A stretch of 64,000 nt of DNA from Linum tenue (Eukaryota; Streptophyta; Magnoliopsida; Malpighiales; Linaceae). Shown one piece after another: positions 32,491 to 41,759 of this stretch; the stretch's first letter is position 1; every line of letters starts with the position of its first letter. The position numbers were made by a program, and so were the translations under genes. Below the pieces are notes generated by a model. The model saw only the letters and a list, made by a program, of their open reading frames with translations. It did no database searches and was not told where the DNA came from. Location of the stretch: contig CAMGYJ010000004.1 in NCBI GenBank assembly GCA_946122785.1, positions 22,949,684 to 23,013,683 on the forward strand, in the 5' to 3' direction.

Positions 32491-33838
32491 TCATGCATCT
32501 TGCAGGAACACCACCTCTTTGTGCAGCATTACCTCTCCTCCAAGGTAACACTTCAGGCGCTGTCCATTCACTTTCAAAGTTCCTTCCTCCGGGTGGGAGA
32601 TCTCAACCACCCCGTATGTGAATACTTGTGTTACCACATACGGGCCCGACCATTTCGACCTTAGCTCTCCTGGGAATAATTCCAACGGGAGTTGTACAAG
32701 AGAACCTGGTCTCCCGGCTGTAAATCATTCCCTCCTTTCAGACGAGCATCGTGCCAGTGCTTCGTCTTTTCCTTGTAAATCTTGGTGTTCTCATAGGCTT
32801 GGAGACGCCATTCCTCGATTTCAAGCACCTGCAACTTCCGTTAATTGCCACACAAACTAGGGTCCATATTCAAAAGCTTTGTGGCCCAGAAAGCCTTATG
32901 CTCTAGCTCTACGGGTAAGTGGCACACTTTTCCATACACCAAATGGTAAGGTGAGACGCTTATTGGAGTCTTGTAGACCGTGTACGCCCATAGAGCATCA
33001 TCGAGCTTTACGGACCAATCCTTGCGGGATTGATCCACGGTCTTTTCTAATATCCGTTTCAGCTCCCTAATTGATAACTAGACTTGTTCACTAGTTTGGG
33101 GATGATAGGCCATGGACACCCGGTGGGTGACACCGTAGAAATCGAGGAGCTTTTCGAATTGCCCTTGAAAATGGGTTCCTCGGTTGCTAACGATGGCCCT
33201 CGGGGTCCTGAACCGTGAAAATAGCTATTTTAGGAATCCACATACTCGTCTTGCATCATTGGTGGGGAGAGCCTGAGCCTCAACCCACCTCGAGATGTAG
33301 TCTACGGCTACAAGGATGTATTTGTTACCAAAAGACGAGGGGGAAAGACCCATAAAATCGATGCCCCAAACATCAAAGATCTCACAAGTGATGGAAATCG
33401 TTTGGGGCATCTCATTTTGGTTAGAAGCATTACCTGTCCTTTGGAAAGGGTGGGGATCATCCCAAAAGTAGCAACGGAGTTCGGAGAAAAACTTGTTCCT
33501 CTCATGTGTAGTCATCCCCTTGCGCGTAGCTGCCCTCCAACTAGATAATTGGCGAAGTCGGCGAACCACGGGGCGACACTCTCTGCAGCGGTGAGAGCGA
33601 ATAACCGTTCATCGGGGAAAGTGTCATTTATTTCCCTTGGGAGGTGCTACCTCCCGTTCCTTCGAGCCGCGAGAGGTGGTCAGCTGCAAGGTTTTCGGAC
33701 CCCTTTTTTTCCTTGATCTCCACGGCGAACTCTTGAAGTAGTAGGATCCATCGAATTGGTCGGGGCTTGGCATCCGCTTTGCTCGTCAAGAAGCGGATGG
33801 CGGAGTGCACTATAAAAAAGACTGCAGATGTCACCAGA
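32491..33838 (-). pseudogene. pol fragment of element D: RNase H end, integrase, pol tail
   Basis: On the minus strand, 33834-33628 encodes the RNase H end (DAKPRPIRWILLLQEF, GSENLAADHLSRLEG). 33569-33225 encodes the integrase zinc-finger linker and catalytic core start (CEIFDVWGIDFMGLSP, KYILVAVDYISRWVEA), with the first catalytic Asp in GIDFMG. 33038-32841 gives the integrase C-terminal part ([32 protein letters not shown]). 32685-32491 gives the tail (RSKWSGPYVV, GTLKVNGQRLKCYLGG) and a stop. These are Athila-lineage motifs. Frame breaks separate the parts, and reverse transcriptase is absent, so nothing active is made. Intact relatives would supply the enzymes for the pol-less elements here. 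Confidence 0.8.
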
Positions 33839-34950
33839 CGATTGGCATCACAAAAGGCCTTTTCTTGTCACAATAGGGTTGTTTTGAAGAAATACGGTCG
33901 TTGGTGAGTCGTCGGGTAAAGGTCCCTCGCTAATAGTTTAAATGTACTTGCGTCAGAAAATCATACGTTTGCGACAACTATTTTTTATCGTTATGCAAAA
34001 TATCATGATCAAAAAAGAAATTTACTTAACGAAATTCTTTGATCAAATCTTTTTGGAAGGGAATAAATATTATTTGCGAGGAGAACATTTTGTTACTTAA
34101 ACTATATATGAGGTAAACATGTCGGTCAGGAATGAAACAAATCGTTAATAAAAGATGACACTTTTTTTTCTGAAAATGACATCTTTTACGAGAGGAAATT
34201 ATGTTCCCAAAAACACCCCTGTGGTATTTATAATGATGTTTTTGCGTCACGTAAAACTTCTCGTTATAAATGTATTTTTAGTTTTCAACGAGATAATTAG
34301 GTTAGAAGAAACTATTGAATATTTGTAACGCAAACTATTCTTGGCAACCAAATTATTAATTCGACCAAATTTTGTGTTTATGTAACCAAATTGAAGCATT
34401 AAAATATAATATCTTTAACACAAAAATATTCGTCATAAGAAACTTATTAAATCTAACCTAATTGTTGCGTTAAAAATAGAGTAGTTGTAACACAAAATAT
34501 TTGTCGGAAACAAATTATTAAATCTAACCTAGATGTTGCATTAAAAATACGAATATTTGTAACCCAAAATATTCATAGGAAGCAACCTATTGAATCTAAC
34601 CAATTTTCGCGTTAAAAATAGAATATTTGCAACACAGAATATTCATTGGAAGTAACTTATCAATTCTGGCCAAAATTTGTCCATACTGTAACCAAATTAT
34701 ACCGTTAAAAATATATTTTTTACAAAATTTTAAATATTTTTGTTGTATATTATTTGTGATAACAAATGCGAATAATAATAATAGATTATATTTTGCAGGT
34801 AATTTATTAAATGCACAAAAGAAATTATAGAATGCAATAATATTAGCAAAAAAGAAACTTCTGCATAGAAATAGGTGGCCTAACCACCGAAATTGTCTTA
34901 CACGCACATAAAACGTGCAGAAACCAGCTTCAACACTTGTTCAAAAGTTT
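33839..34950. repeat. AT-rich region with about 72 bp degenerate tandem repeats
   Basis: From about 34330 to 34700 a unit containing TTGTAACACAAAATATTCGT, then AACTTATTAAATCTAACC and GCGTTAAAAATAGA recurs four to five times. No gene. The repeats lie next to the transposase-like fragment at 34952-36228 and may be subterminal repeats of that transposon. The link is inferred. Confidence 0.45.
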
Positions 34951-34951
34951 C

Positions 34952-36228
34952 CTAACAAAAGAACCAAGCACATAACAAAACATAACAGAACATAATCCGA
35001 AAGAAAAATGGAACTTGCAAAGTTCCTACTACTGCCTTCTTCCTAGCGCTGCAAACTTCCTTCGCAAAACTTCCTTGGTAATCATCATCATCAGGGGGAG
35101 CCTGCCTCATCATCAGTACCGTCCTCATATTCATCATTCAATTCATTTTTTCCAGCCTCAACTTCATCATTCACTTCCTTGTCTCTAGCCTAAATTACAA
35201 AGTTAAGTATATCATTATAATGTTCAGACCATTAAATATGCTCAACCAACTCAAAAATAGCAACAAACACTTACACTTGAGGAATCTGGGAAAGTAACTC
35301 CAAGCCTCTTCAATGTGTCCTCTACAATATGAGGAAGCCCATTCTTCACCTGCACTATCTCTTCTTTCAGCATTCTTATCGTCTCGTCATTCTTCTCCTT
35401 CTCTTGCCTTTGGTCCTCTTTGCACCTTTTGCTACAGCCCTGACCGGAGGTAGGGCCAAACACATCCACACCCCTTACCCCTACACCCATTCCCAGGACA
35501 CGTTTCCTAGGCTGCTTTCCTAGGATCTCACCATAAATGGCAAACTGGTTCACCTCTTCCCCTTGACTCAACCTCTCAGCTTCCTTATTATTCAATTTAG
35601 CTTACAAACAAAGTTTTTAATAACTAAGACGGTGAGTTGATGTTTTAAAAAACACAGAAGAAAGTAAAAATTAATTAACAAGCATGTACTTACATGGATG
35701 GTCGGAGCTTTTGGGGTGGTGAATTCACCATTTCCATTCTTTACATGAAACTTCTTAAATGTCTCTATTGGATCGGGTTCTCTCCACTTGTTAACCATAT
35801 CCCTCCAAATATGAGCAGGGATTTCAGTAGGTGGATTGTTAAGCCTTTCAGCTAGGGTAGCATGTTCAGAGAATAATCGGTTACTGAACCCATACATCCA
35901 CTAGGAAAAGTTCCTCTTGATATGTTCCTTGAGATGACCATTGAGTTCTTCCTTTGGAAGAGTGCATGTGAAACAAGATTCCTTGAAACGAGCAATCAAG
36001 GTCTGCAAAGAAGATGTCGGGTACTCTAAGAACCTTATACATGGTCCAGTGATGCTCCTTTCGAAGATGGCAGTGAGTTCATGGGTAGCCTGTGGTGTGA
36101 CGATCTTGCAAATACAAGAGAAAGTTCATAAGCATTAATCGACTCAATGGAAATTATTAGGTTCTCACATGGAAGGAAATATCTTATATATTTACATGTT
36201 GTCGTGTATCTCAAGGTGAAGGCCATGG
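34952..36228 (-). pseudogene. Ptta/En-Spm plant transposase-like fragment, split by element B
   Basis: On the minus strand, about 35897-35690 reads LFSEHATLAERLNNPPTEIP, then WRDMVNKWREPDPIETFKKF. This fits the P-E-(P)-x-W...F-x-K pattern of the plant Ptta/En/Spm transposase family. 35595-35251 reads FAIYGEILGKQPRKRVLGMG, GPTSGQG and a coiled coil (NDETIRMLKEEIVQVKNGLP), like the EVLG...RVRGYGLG region and C-terminal coil of that family. Probable introns and frame breaks separate the parts. Element B inserted at 36229-36233, and upstream coding text appears beyond it at 46320-46605. The family call is by pattern, not search. Confidence 0.5.
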
Positions 36229-36233
36229 CCCGG
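36229..36233 (+). other. Target-site duplication of element B, left copy
   Basis: CCCGG directly precedes the 5' LTR and is repeated at 46315-46319 directly after the 3' LTR. The pair fixes both ends of element B to the base. Confidence 0.95.
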
Positions 36234-37577
36234 TGATAGACCGTCATTTACACATGTTTTTACCCTCATACTTACACCGTTTGAGGTGTTGATTCTCGTG
36301 TTTTAGGCCGATTTCACGCTAGGTTGTGCTTGTTTGTGTTATTTCAGGTCCTAGTATGGGAATGAAGGCTTAGGAGCGAGTCTGGGGTCGATTGGACGAA
36401 GAACGGACGAAAGGCGAGCTTTTTGGGGAGTGCACGGGCAGACCAGGAGGCTGCACGGCCGTGCACTTGAGCCATTTGGCCGTGCACCTCATGCCGAGGC
36501 CATGCACGGCCAGGCCCTGAAGCTTGCACGGCCGTGCGCCTGGCCGTGCAAGATGGACGAAGACATAACTTATTGAAACAGCGCGTTTTGAGGGTGCACG
36601 GCCAGAATGGTGTTGAACACGGCCGTGCACCTGGCCGTGCAACTCGGGAAAGTCGGTTTTAAAGCCTAATTCGAGCCAGAAGTGAGAGAATCGTGTTTTC
36701 AGAGCAAAAACAGAGCCCTAGAGAGAGAAAGTTGGAAGAACACACCCTAGAAGCTGTCTTGGAGCTGGATTTCATCGAATCGAGCTTGGAGGTCGTCATA
36801 GGAGTGGAAATCATCGTCCCGGAGCAGATTATCCTCATCGTTATGAGTATGACTAATCCGATTCTTGTTTTCTCTTCTCTCTCTATGGAGTAGAACCCTT
36901 CTCTCACTTGGGTATAAAGAACCCTAGTTCCTTGTGTTAGGGATTTGATTGTAATGACTTGGGATGATATTACTGCTTGATTTTAATCGAATGACGCATG
37001 TTTCATGAATTGATTTGAGTCTGATCAGCTTGTCTCAATTTCTGCTTCAACCTGAGATAGATAGAATCTGATTAGGTTGTTAGAGCCTCTTCATTCGATA
37101 GTAGGAGATTGGCTATACGAGAGTTAGCCTGTTGACTGCTTTGTACTGGTGTTCTTGGCGCCAGTAGTGGAGTTCTGTGTTCATAGCCTCAGCTTTCTAT
37201 CCCGGTGAAGACTAGTCGTCTGCCGGGTAGTTAGACTGAGAGGGCTTGGTCAGCTTAAGAGATTCCAAGCTACTGTCGGATCTTCCGCAGTCTAATCAAC
37301 AGTAAATCAACCCAGGGAATTGCAATTGAACCTAACTAAGGGGCTAGGGGGACTCAATCCCGAGTGACTCTTGCCTGCTTTAGAAACCGAACAATTTACT
37401 GCTTTCTTGTTGCTTTTACTTTTTACAACAATCACTCGACTTAGTTTGCTAGATAATAGAGAATCACGGAGTAAGCAGTAGATCTAGACCCCGGGTTGAT
37501 AATTAAACTTGCCTTTACTGCAGTCCCTTTCATTGGTTACACTTGGCCATTGTTAGGTGTTGTGTTTTAGCGTGTCA
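36234..37577 (+). repeat. 5' LTR of element B
   Basis: A 1344 bp LTR starting TGATAGACCG and ending AGCGTGTCA. U3 carries GCACGGCCGTGC palindromes at 36453-36464 and 36526-36537 and a variant at 36617-36628, with many single CACGGCC half sites. A TATA-like TTTTAAAG follows at 36657-36664. The 3' half shares text with the E and G LTRs (TATGGAGTAGAAC, TCACTTGGGTAT.AAGAACCCTAG), which places the three families close together. Confidence 0.95.
36440..36664 (+). promoter_or_regulatory. LTR promoter region of element B: palindrome array and TATA-like box
   Basis: Clustered CACGGCC/GGCCGTG half sites, several joined into the 12 bp palindrome GCACGGCCGTGC, end about 30 bases before TTTTAAAG (36657-36664). 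The same motif fills the internal array at 40590-40940. The equivalent region of the 3' LTR is 45177-45401. Promoter function is inferred from position in U3. Confidence 0.6.
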
Positions 37578-37583
37578 AGTTTT

Positions 37584-37601
37584 TGGCGCCGTTGCCGGGG
37601 A
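37584..37601 (+). other. Primer binding site of element B (tRNA-Asp)
   Basis: TGGCGCCGTTGCCGGGGA lies six bases after the LTR. It is a full 18-base complement of the plant tRNA-Asp 3' end, the usual primer of Athila elements. Confidence 0.93.
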
Positions 37602-37720
37602 CCCTCTAGGTTATTGGGGAAACGTGATAATTTGTTACTCTAGTTTTTTCTTTATTGCATTTTTCTTTTCCACCTGTGTGCCTTCACGGGTTGTTTCTGC
37701 TGACTGTGTGCAGGTAGTGC

Positions 37721-40402
37721 ATGACCCGTAGCCAGTCGGGAGATCTACTACCGTTAGACCAGGAGCTTGAACGAACTTGCAGGAACTTCAAGCGGGCTCT
37801 AAAGGCACGACTGGCTGCGGAGGAGGAGCTACCACAGCTGCCGTTAGAAGAAGAAGAAGGCGAGATGGCTGATCCAGAGAACCGTGATATGATCCCAGAG
37901 GAGCAGACCATGGGATCCTACTGGGCCGCTAGGGCTGCGGACATGAGGTCACCTATTCAACACCCTCAGGTCCCAGCCAACAACTTTGAGGTGAGCACCT
38001 CCGTGATCACCATGCTGCGCGGTTCAGTAGTGTTCCGTGGTAAGGAGGGAGAGTGCCCTCGATCACATCTCAGGCGATTCCACGAGCTCATCGATGGAAT
38101 CAAGATCAATGGGGTACCAGCAGATGCCATCCAGCTGAGGTACTTCCCATTCACTCTGGAGGGGCAGGCCAAGGAGTGGCTAGACACTCGACCTCCGGGC
38201 TCCATCACCAAGTTCCTCACCCGCTACCATCCTCCATCCAAGACAGCTGATCTCCAGAAGCGGATTACACATTTTGCTCAGGATGAGGATGAGGCCATCA
38301 GGGATGCATGGGAGAGGTACAACAGCCTTTTCCTCAGGTGCCCCAATCATGGTTTCAACGGTGCGTTCAAGGTGGGCACCTTCTATCACGCCCTCTTCCC
38401 GGAGGACAAGCAGCTGATCGATTCGGTTTGTGGCGGGAACATGCTGACCAAAACCCCGCCACAGCTGAATCAACTCTTTGAAGAGACGGTGAAGAATGGT
38501 TATGATTGGGGCACTGCCAGGAGATCGAGGAGAGCACCAGGCCGGGGTGTGCATGCTGTGGGCACCCAGTCATCTGATTTGGTGCAGGTAGTATCGAAGC
38601 TGGTCTCAGCTATCGATCGTTCCGGGATGATTCCAGGGACCGGACAGCAGCAGGCGATGCTCTACCAGTGGTGCGAGAGCACCCATCATATGGCGGAAGA
38701 CTGCCAGGCGATGAAGGAATCGACCACACCCCAGGAGCAGGTGAACTTCATCAACAATGTCAGGCGCAATGACCCCTACAGCAACACGTACAATGAGGGG
38801 TGGCGCCAGCATCCTAACTTCTCCTGGGCTGGGCCAAATCCCAGACCACCAGCTCCACAGGGACCACCGGGCTTCCAGAGGCCACCGTATCAGCCCAGAC
38901 AGGGGCAATTCCAGCAGCCAGGTGCAGCCCCTGCTGCCCCAGTGCAGAACGATAAGATGGCTGAACTGCGGGACTTGGTGGGTTCTCTCGCCAGTGTTAG
39001 TGCTCAGAAATTCAACACCTTTGAGCAGTTCATGGAGAAGGCCTCGGGTCAACTCCTGGCCCTGGAAGCTGGTCAGAGGAATACTCAGGCTGTTTTGCAG
39101 GATATCCAGACCCAGCTGGGGAGCGTGGCCCAAGCAGTGGCTAAGAGGGCGCCTGGTACTCTACCAGCGCAGACCATTCCTCACCCGCCGACCCCGGATG
39201 AGCGCTGCAATGCCATCATGACCAGGAGTGGCAAGCTGACTGTTGATCCCCCTGCTCGGGAACCGGAGAGAGGAAGCCCTGTTGCAGCATCTCCAGCGGT
39301 TGAACAAGAAGCTGAGAAGGAGGTTGAGGTGCCTGCACCTAAACCGCAACCAGTAGTGAAGGAGTATATCCCTAAACTCCCTTTCCCTACTCGGTTGCAC
39401 AAAGACAGGCTGGAGACAGAGTTCGAGAACTTCATGGCCATGCTCAAGAAGCTGAATGTCCAAGTGCCCTTCCTGGAGGCACTAGCGCAAATGCCGAGGT
39501 ATGCGAAGTTTCTGAAAGAGCTTCTCTCAAAGAAGCAGAAGCTGAGTGAGCTGGCCACTGTGGAGCTCAGCGAGGAGTGCTCGGCTATTCTGCAGAACAA
39601 GCTTCCGCAGAAGAAAAAGGACCCAGGTAGTTTCACTATCCCGTGCTCTATTGATAAATTGCATGTAGAGAAGTCCTTGGCGGATTTAGGTGCTAGTATC
39701 AATGTTATTCCATATAAATTGTTCATGAAACTAGGCCTAGGTGAACCCCGTGCTACTAGGATGACCCTTCAATTAGCGGACAGATCGGTAGTGCATCCTA
39801 GGGGTATAGTGGAAGACCTTCTGGTCAAGGTTGGCAAATTCACGTATCCTGTGGATTTTGTTATCCTGGACATCAGTGAGGACACAGAAGTGCCTCTTAT
39901 ACTGGGATGGCCTTTCCTGGCCACCGCCAAGGCTCTCATAGATGTGCATGATGGGACCTTAGTTCTGAGGGATGGCGAGGAGCGAATAACATTTTCTGTT
40001 GCTAACACTATACCTGCTTCGTTACCTCTGCATGCTGTATCTCACCAGGAGCACGAGTCTGTCGTGTATCCTTCTGTGCTGCCTATTTTGCAGGACCCGC
40101 CTCCCCCACCTTCGCCGCCACTCCGGACCACTCCGTCACCCAAAGAACAGATCAAGGAGGAGTGGCGGCCGAAACTGCAGGCAGCTAAGCCCGCTCGAAA
40201 GAAAGCCGGAGACCACTATGAGCTGGTCCCGCCCCCACCTTGGCCATCCGAGTATTCACTCGCTTGCATCCTACCGGATGGCCAAGTCGAGCTGGCAAAT
40301 GCAGGTGGCCACATTCGTCGCGTGCATGGCCACCATTTAAAGCTGTACCTCAAGAGCGATGTGGATCCGCTCTTGAAGGCACCTGATCCCACACTTCCCT
40401 GA
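37721..40402 (+). CDS. Gag-protease polyprotein of element B with pol-tail-like end
   Basis: An intact 893-residue ORF. The N-terminal part (MTRSQSGDLLPLDQELERTC) leads into the Retrotrans_gag domain (about 105-215: HLRRFHELIDGIKINGVPAD, RYFPFTLEGQAKEWLDTRPP). At about 315-328 is a zinc-knuckle-like YQWCESTHHMAEDC, in which Tyr315 replaces the first Cys kept in G and in 27324-28467. A Pro/Gln-rich linker follows. The aspartic protease has its catalytic DLGAS at 655-659 and ILGWPFLATAKALID near 725-740. The last 120 residues end in DGQVELANAGGHIRR, then HGHHLKLYLKSD, resembling the end of pol in D (GVVEIS...VNGQRLKCYLGG). Protease and pol tail are thus joined without RT, RNase H or integrase. 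Gag would package RNA, and the protease would cut Gag. Confidence 0.92.
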   Translation: MTRSQSGDLLPLDQELERTCRNFKRALKARLAAEEELPQLPLEEEEGEMADPENRDMIPEEQTMGSYWAARAADMRSPIQHPQVPANNFEVSTSVITMLRGSVVFRGKEGECPRSHLRRFHELIDGIKINGVPADAIQLRYFPFTLEGQAKEWLDTRPPGSITKFLTRYHPPSKTADLQKRITHFAQDEDEAIRDAWERYNSLFLRCPNHGFNGAFKVGTFYHALFPEDKQLIDSVCGGNMLTKTPPQLNQLFEETVKNGYDWGTARRSRRAPGRGVHAVGTQSSDLVQVVSKLVSAIDRSGMIPGTGQQQAMLYQWCESTHHMAEDCQAMKESTTPQEQVNFINNVRRNDPYSNTYNEGWRQHPNFSWAGPNPRPPAPQGPPGFQRPPYQPRQGQFQQPGAAPAAPVQNDKMAELRDLVGSLASVSAQKFNTFEQFMEKASGQLLALEAGQRNTQAVLQDIQTQLGSVAQAVAKRAPGTLPAQTIPHPPTPDERCNAIMTRSGKLTVDPPAREPERGSPVAASPAVEQEAEKEVEVPAPKPQPVVKEYIPKLPFPTRLHKDRLETEFENFMAMLKKLNVQVPFLEALAQMPRYAKFLKELLSKKQKLSELATVELSEECSAILQNKLPQKKKDPGSFTIPCSIDKLHVEKSLADLGASINVIPYKLFMKLGLGEPRATRMTLQLADRSVVHPRGIVEDLLVKVGKFTYPVDFVILDISEDTEVPLILGWPFLATAKALIDVHDGTLVLRDGEERITFSVANTIPASLPLHAVSHQEHESVVYPSVLPILQDPPPPPSPPLRTTPSPKEQIKEEWRPKLQAAKPARKKAGDHYELVPPPPWPSEYSLACILPDGQVELANAGGHIRRVHGHHLKLYLKSDVDPLLKAPDPTLP

Positions 40403-40589
40403 GCATCCATACTGGCGTCCAGCTAAAAGACGGTAAAGAAGCGCTTGTGGGGAGGCAACCCCACCGAGGTTTGCATTTTCTTACTCTTTTTCCTTTGATT
40501 TTGTGTGTTTTTGAGTCTTGAGACGTTGATCCGGAGTTACGTGTCGTTTTTGAGTGAAAACAGGTTGATTTCGGGACCCCAGCAAGGTG
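40403..40589 (+). other. Untranslated segment between gag-protease and the palindrome array, element B
   Basis: It contains the GGGGAGGCAACCCCACCGAGG block (near 40450) shared with A, D and G after their gag or pol stop. No ORF is supported; long ORFs on either strand are frame shadows. Confidence 0.6.
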
Positions 40590-40928
40590 CACGGCCAGAA
40601 AATCAACTTGCACGGCCGTGCGCCTAGCCTGGCCTGGCCGTGCGAGCTCTCTGCCAGGAGTGCACGGCCAAAAGCGCGTTGTGCACGGCCGTGCAGCACC
40701 CTCGGCCAGGCCGTGCAGCCTTGCACGGGCAACTTGAAGCCTCGCACGGCCGTGCGGGTACCACCCCCTGGCCGTGCGAGCTCTCGGCGTTAGTTGCACG
40801 GCCAAATGTGCCTTGTGCACGGCCGTGCAACCCCCTCGGCCAGGCCGTGTCGGCCTGCACGGGCAAAAAGCCAAGGTGCACGGCCGTGCGCCTCTGCCCG
40901 TGCAGCCGAGGCACGGGCTATATAAATG
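40590..40928 (+). promoter_or_regulatory. Internal palindrome array and TATA box before ORF2 (element B)
   Basis: Five GCACGGCCGTGC palindromes start at 40610, 40683, 40744, 40817 and 40878. The spacings 73, 61, 73, 61 show a 134 bp tandem unit present about 2.3 times. The array ends at TATATAAAT (40919-40927), followed by one more palindrome (GGCCGTGCACGGCC, 40928-40941). Downstream are a predicted untranslated exon and an intron ending at the ORF2 ATG. The same motif occupies the LTR promoter region. A separate promoter for ORF2 is the simplest reading. Element A has the same layout with a different motif. Confidence 0.65.
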
Positions 40929-40949
40929 GCCGTGCACGGCCATTGTGGT

Positions 40950-41260
40950 CAGAAAACCAAATTTCTTCGCCGGAAACCTCTCCCCTCGCCGGAAAACCGC
41001 GCCAAACCCAGCTTTTTTCGACTTTTCCGGCCACTTTGGGTACTTTTTTCACCAAACCAACACCAAACCCACTCCTTCTACACCCAAAGCGGCCTATCCC
41101 CCGAGTTTGAGCGTGTTTGGGCGACATTTGTGTCGCCGGAGGCGATTTCCGGCGAGAATCCGGCGAGGCTCCGACGAGCATTTCCGGCCAGATTTTCGGC
41201 ATTTCGTCGACTCCCTTGTCTTCCCCTCATCATCCCCTACACCTCTACTTGAGTCTCCAG
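40950..41260 (+). other. Predicted untranslated exon 1 of the ORF2 transcript (element B)
   Basis: CGCCGGAAA-type blocks and a pyrimidine-rich end in CTCCAG|GT parallel 1540-1858 of A. No conserved ORF. The start assumes initiation about 25-30 bases after the TATA box. Confidence 0.5.
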
Positions 41261-41755
41261 GTTTGATTTTGTCCCTAACTATGTTAATTGTGGAGAATTG
41301 AGTGTGTAGGGTGTATGTTAGAGAATCTTATTGAATCATGTGATTTGTGTGAAATTGATTGAGGGGAATGCATGGGATGTGATTGAATTATGTTGGGCAA
41401 TGTCCCATTTGCTTGTTTGAGCCCTTGTGTGCAAGAATTTGGCCAATTTCATGCGTAACTTAATAGTGCACACAAGGTGTTCGATGAAATGCCTGTTTTC
41501 CATGCCATGTTGTGGCCACCGGTTGGGGCCCTTAATGATGTAGTTTGTGGGTGTATTTGCTATGGATGTGAACCTTGAGTTGCCTACTTTCTTGTGAATG
41601 TGCACCCCCACCCAGATATTGCTTGATTTATCGAGTTTTTGACCCCCGAACTATGGATGAAACCATGGTTCGGCTGCTTTCTGTTCTTAAGTGTGGGGGT
41701 GGGCTTGACCTTTTCTTTGGCTCTTTTGGTTCCACTTTGGGTTGTTGTTTTGCAG
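41261..41755 (+). other. Predicted intron before ORF2 (element B)
   Basis: A 495 bp intron with GT donor (CTCCAG|GTTTGA) and AG acceptor (TTTTGCAG|GGCAATG). The ORF2 ATG is at 41760, four bases into the exon. The matching intron in A is 479 bp with the same boundaries and similar starting text. A polypurine-like TTAAGTGTGGGGG lies within it at 41687-41699. Confidence 0.6.
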
Positions 41756-41759
41756 GGCA

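Larger units (their letters stand above)
28468..33838 (-). mobile_element. Element D: pol-bearing Athila retrotransposon, 5' truncated
   Basis: On the minus strand the order is RNase H end, integrase, pol tail, 3' region, polypurine tract and 3' LTR. It is the only copy in the window with pol domains. There is no ORF2 between the pol tail (ends 32491) and the 3' region (32330 onward); only about 150 bases separate them. A chromovirus-type LTR fragment interrupts it at 30863-31930. The left end lies inside an older gag (27324-28467). Confidence 0.8.

Noticed and set aside
40350..40943. 197-codon minus-strand ORF and other ORFs in the palindrome arrays
   Set aside because: Repeated Arg/Gly/Cys/His text comes from reading GCACGGCC repeats; no start context, no domain, and it overlaps gag-protease.
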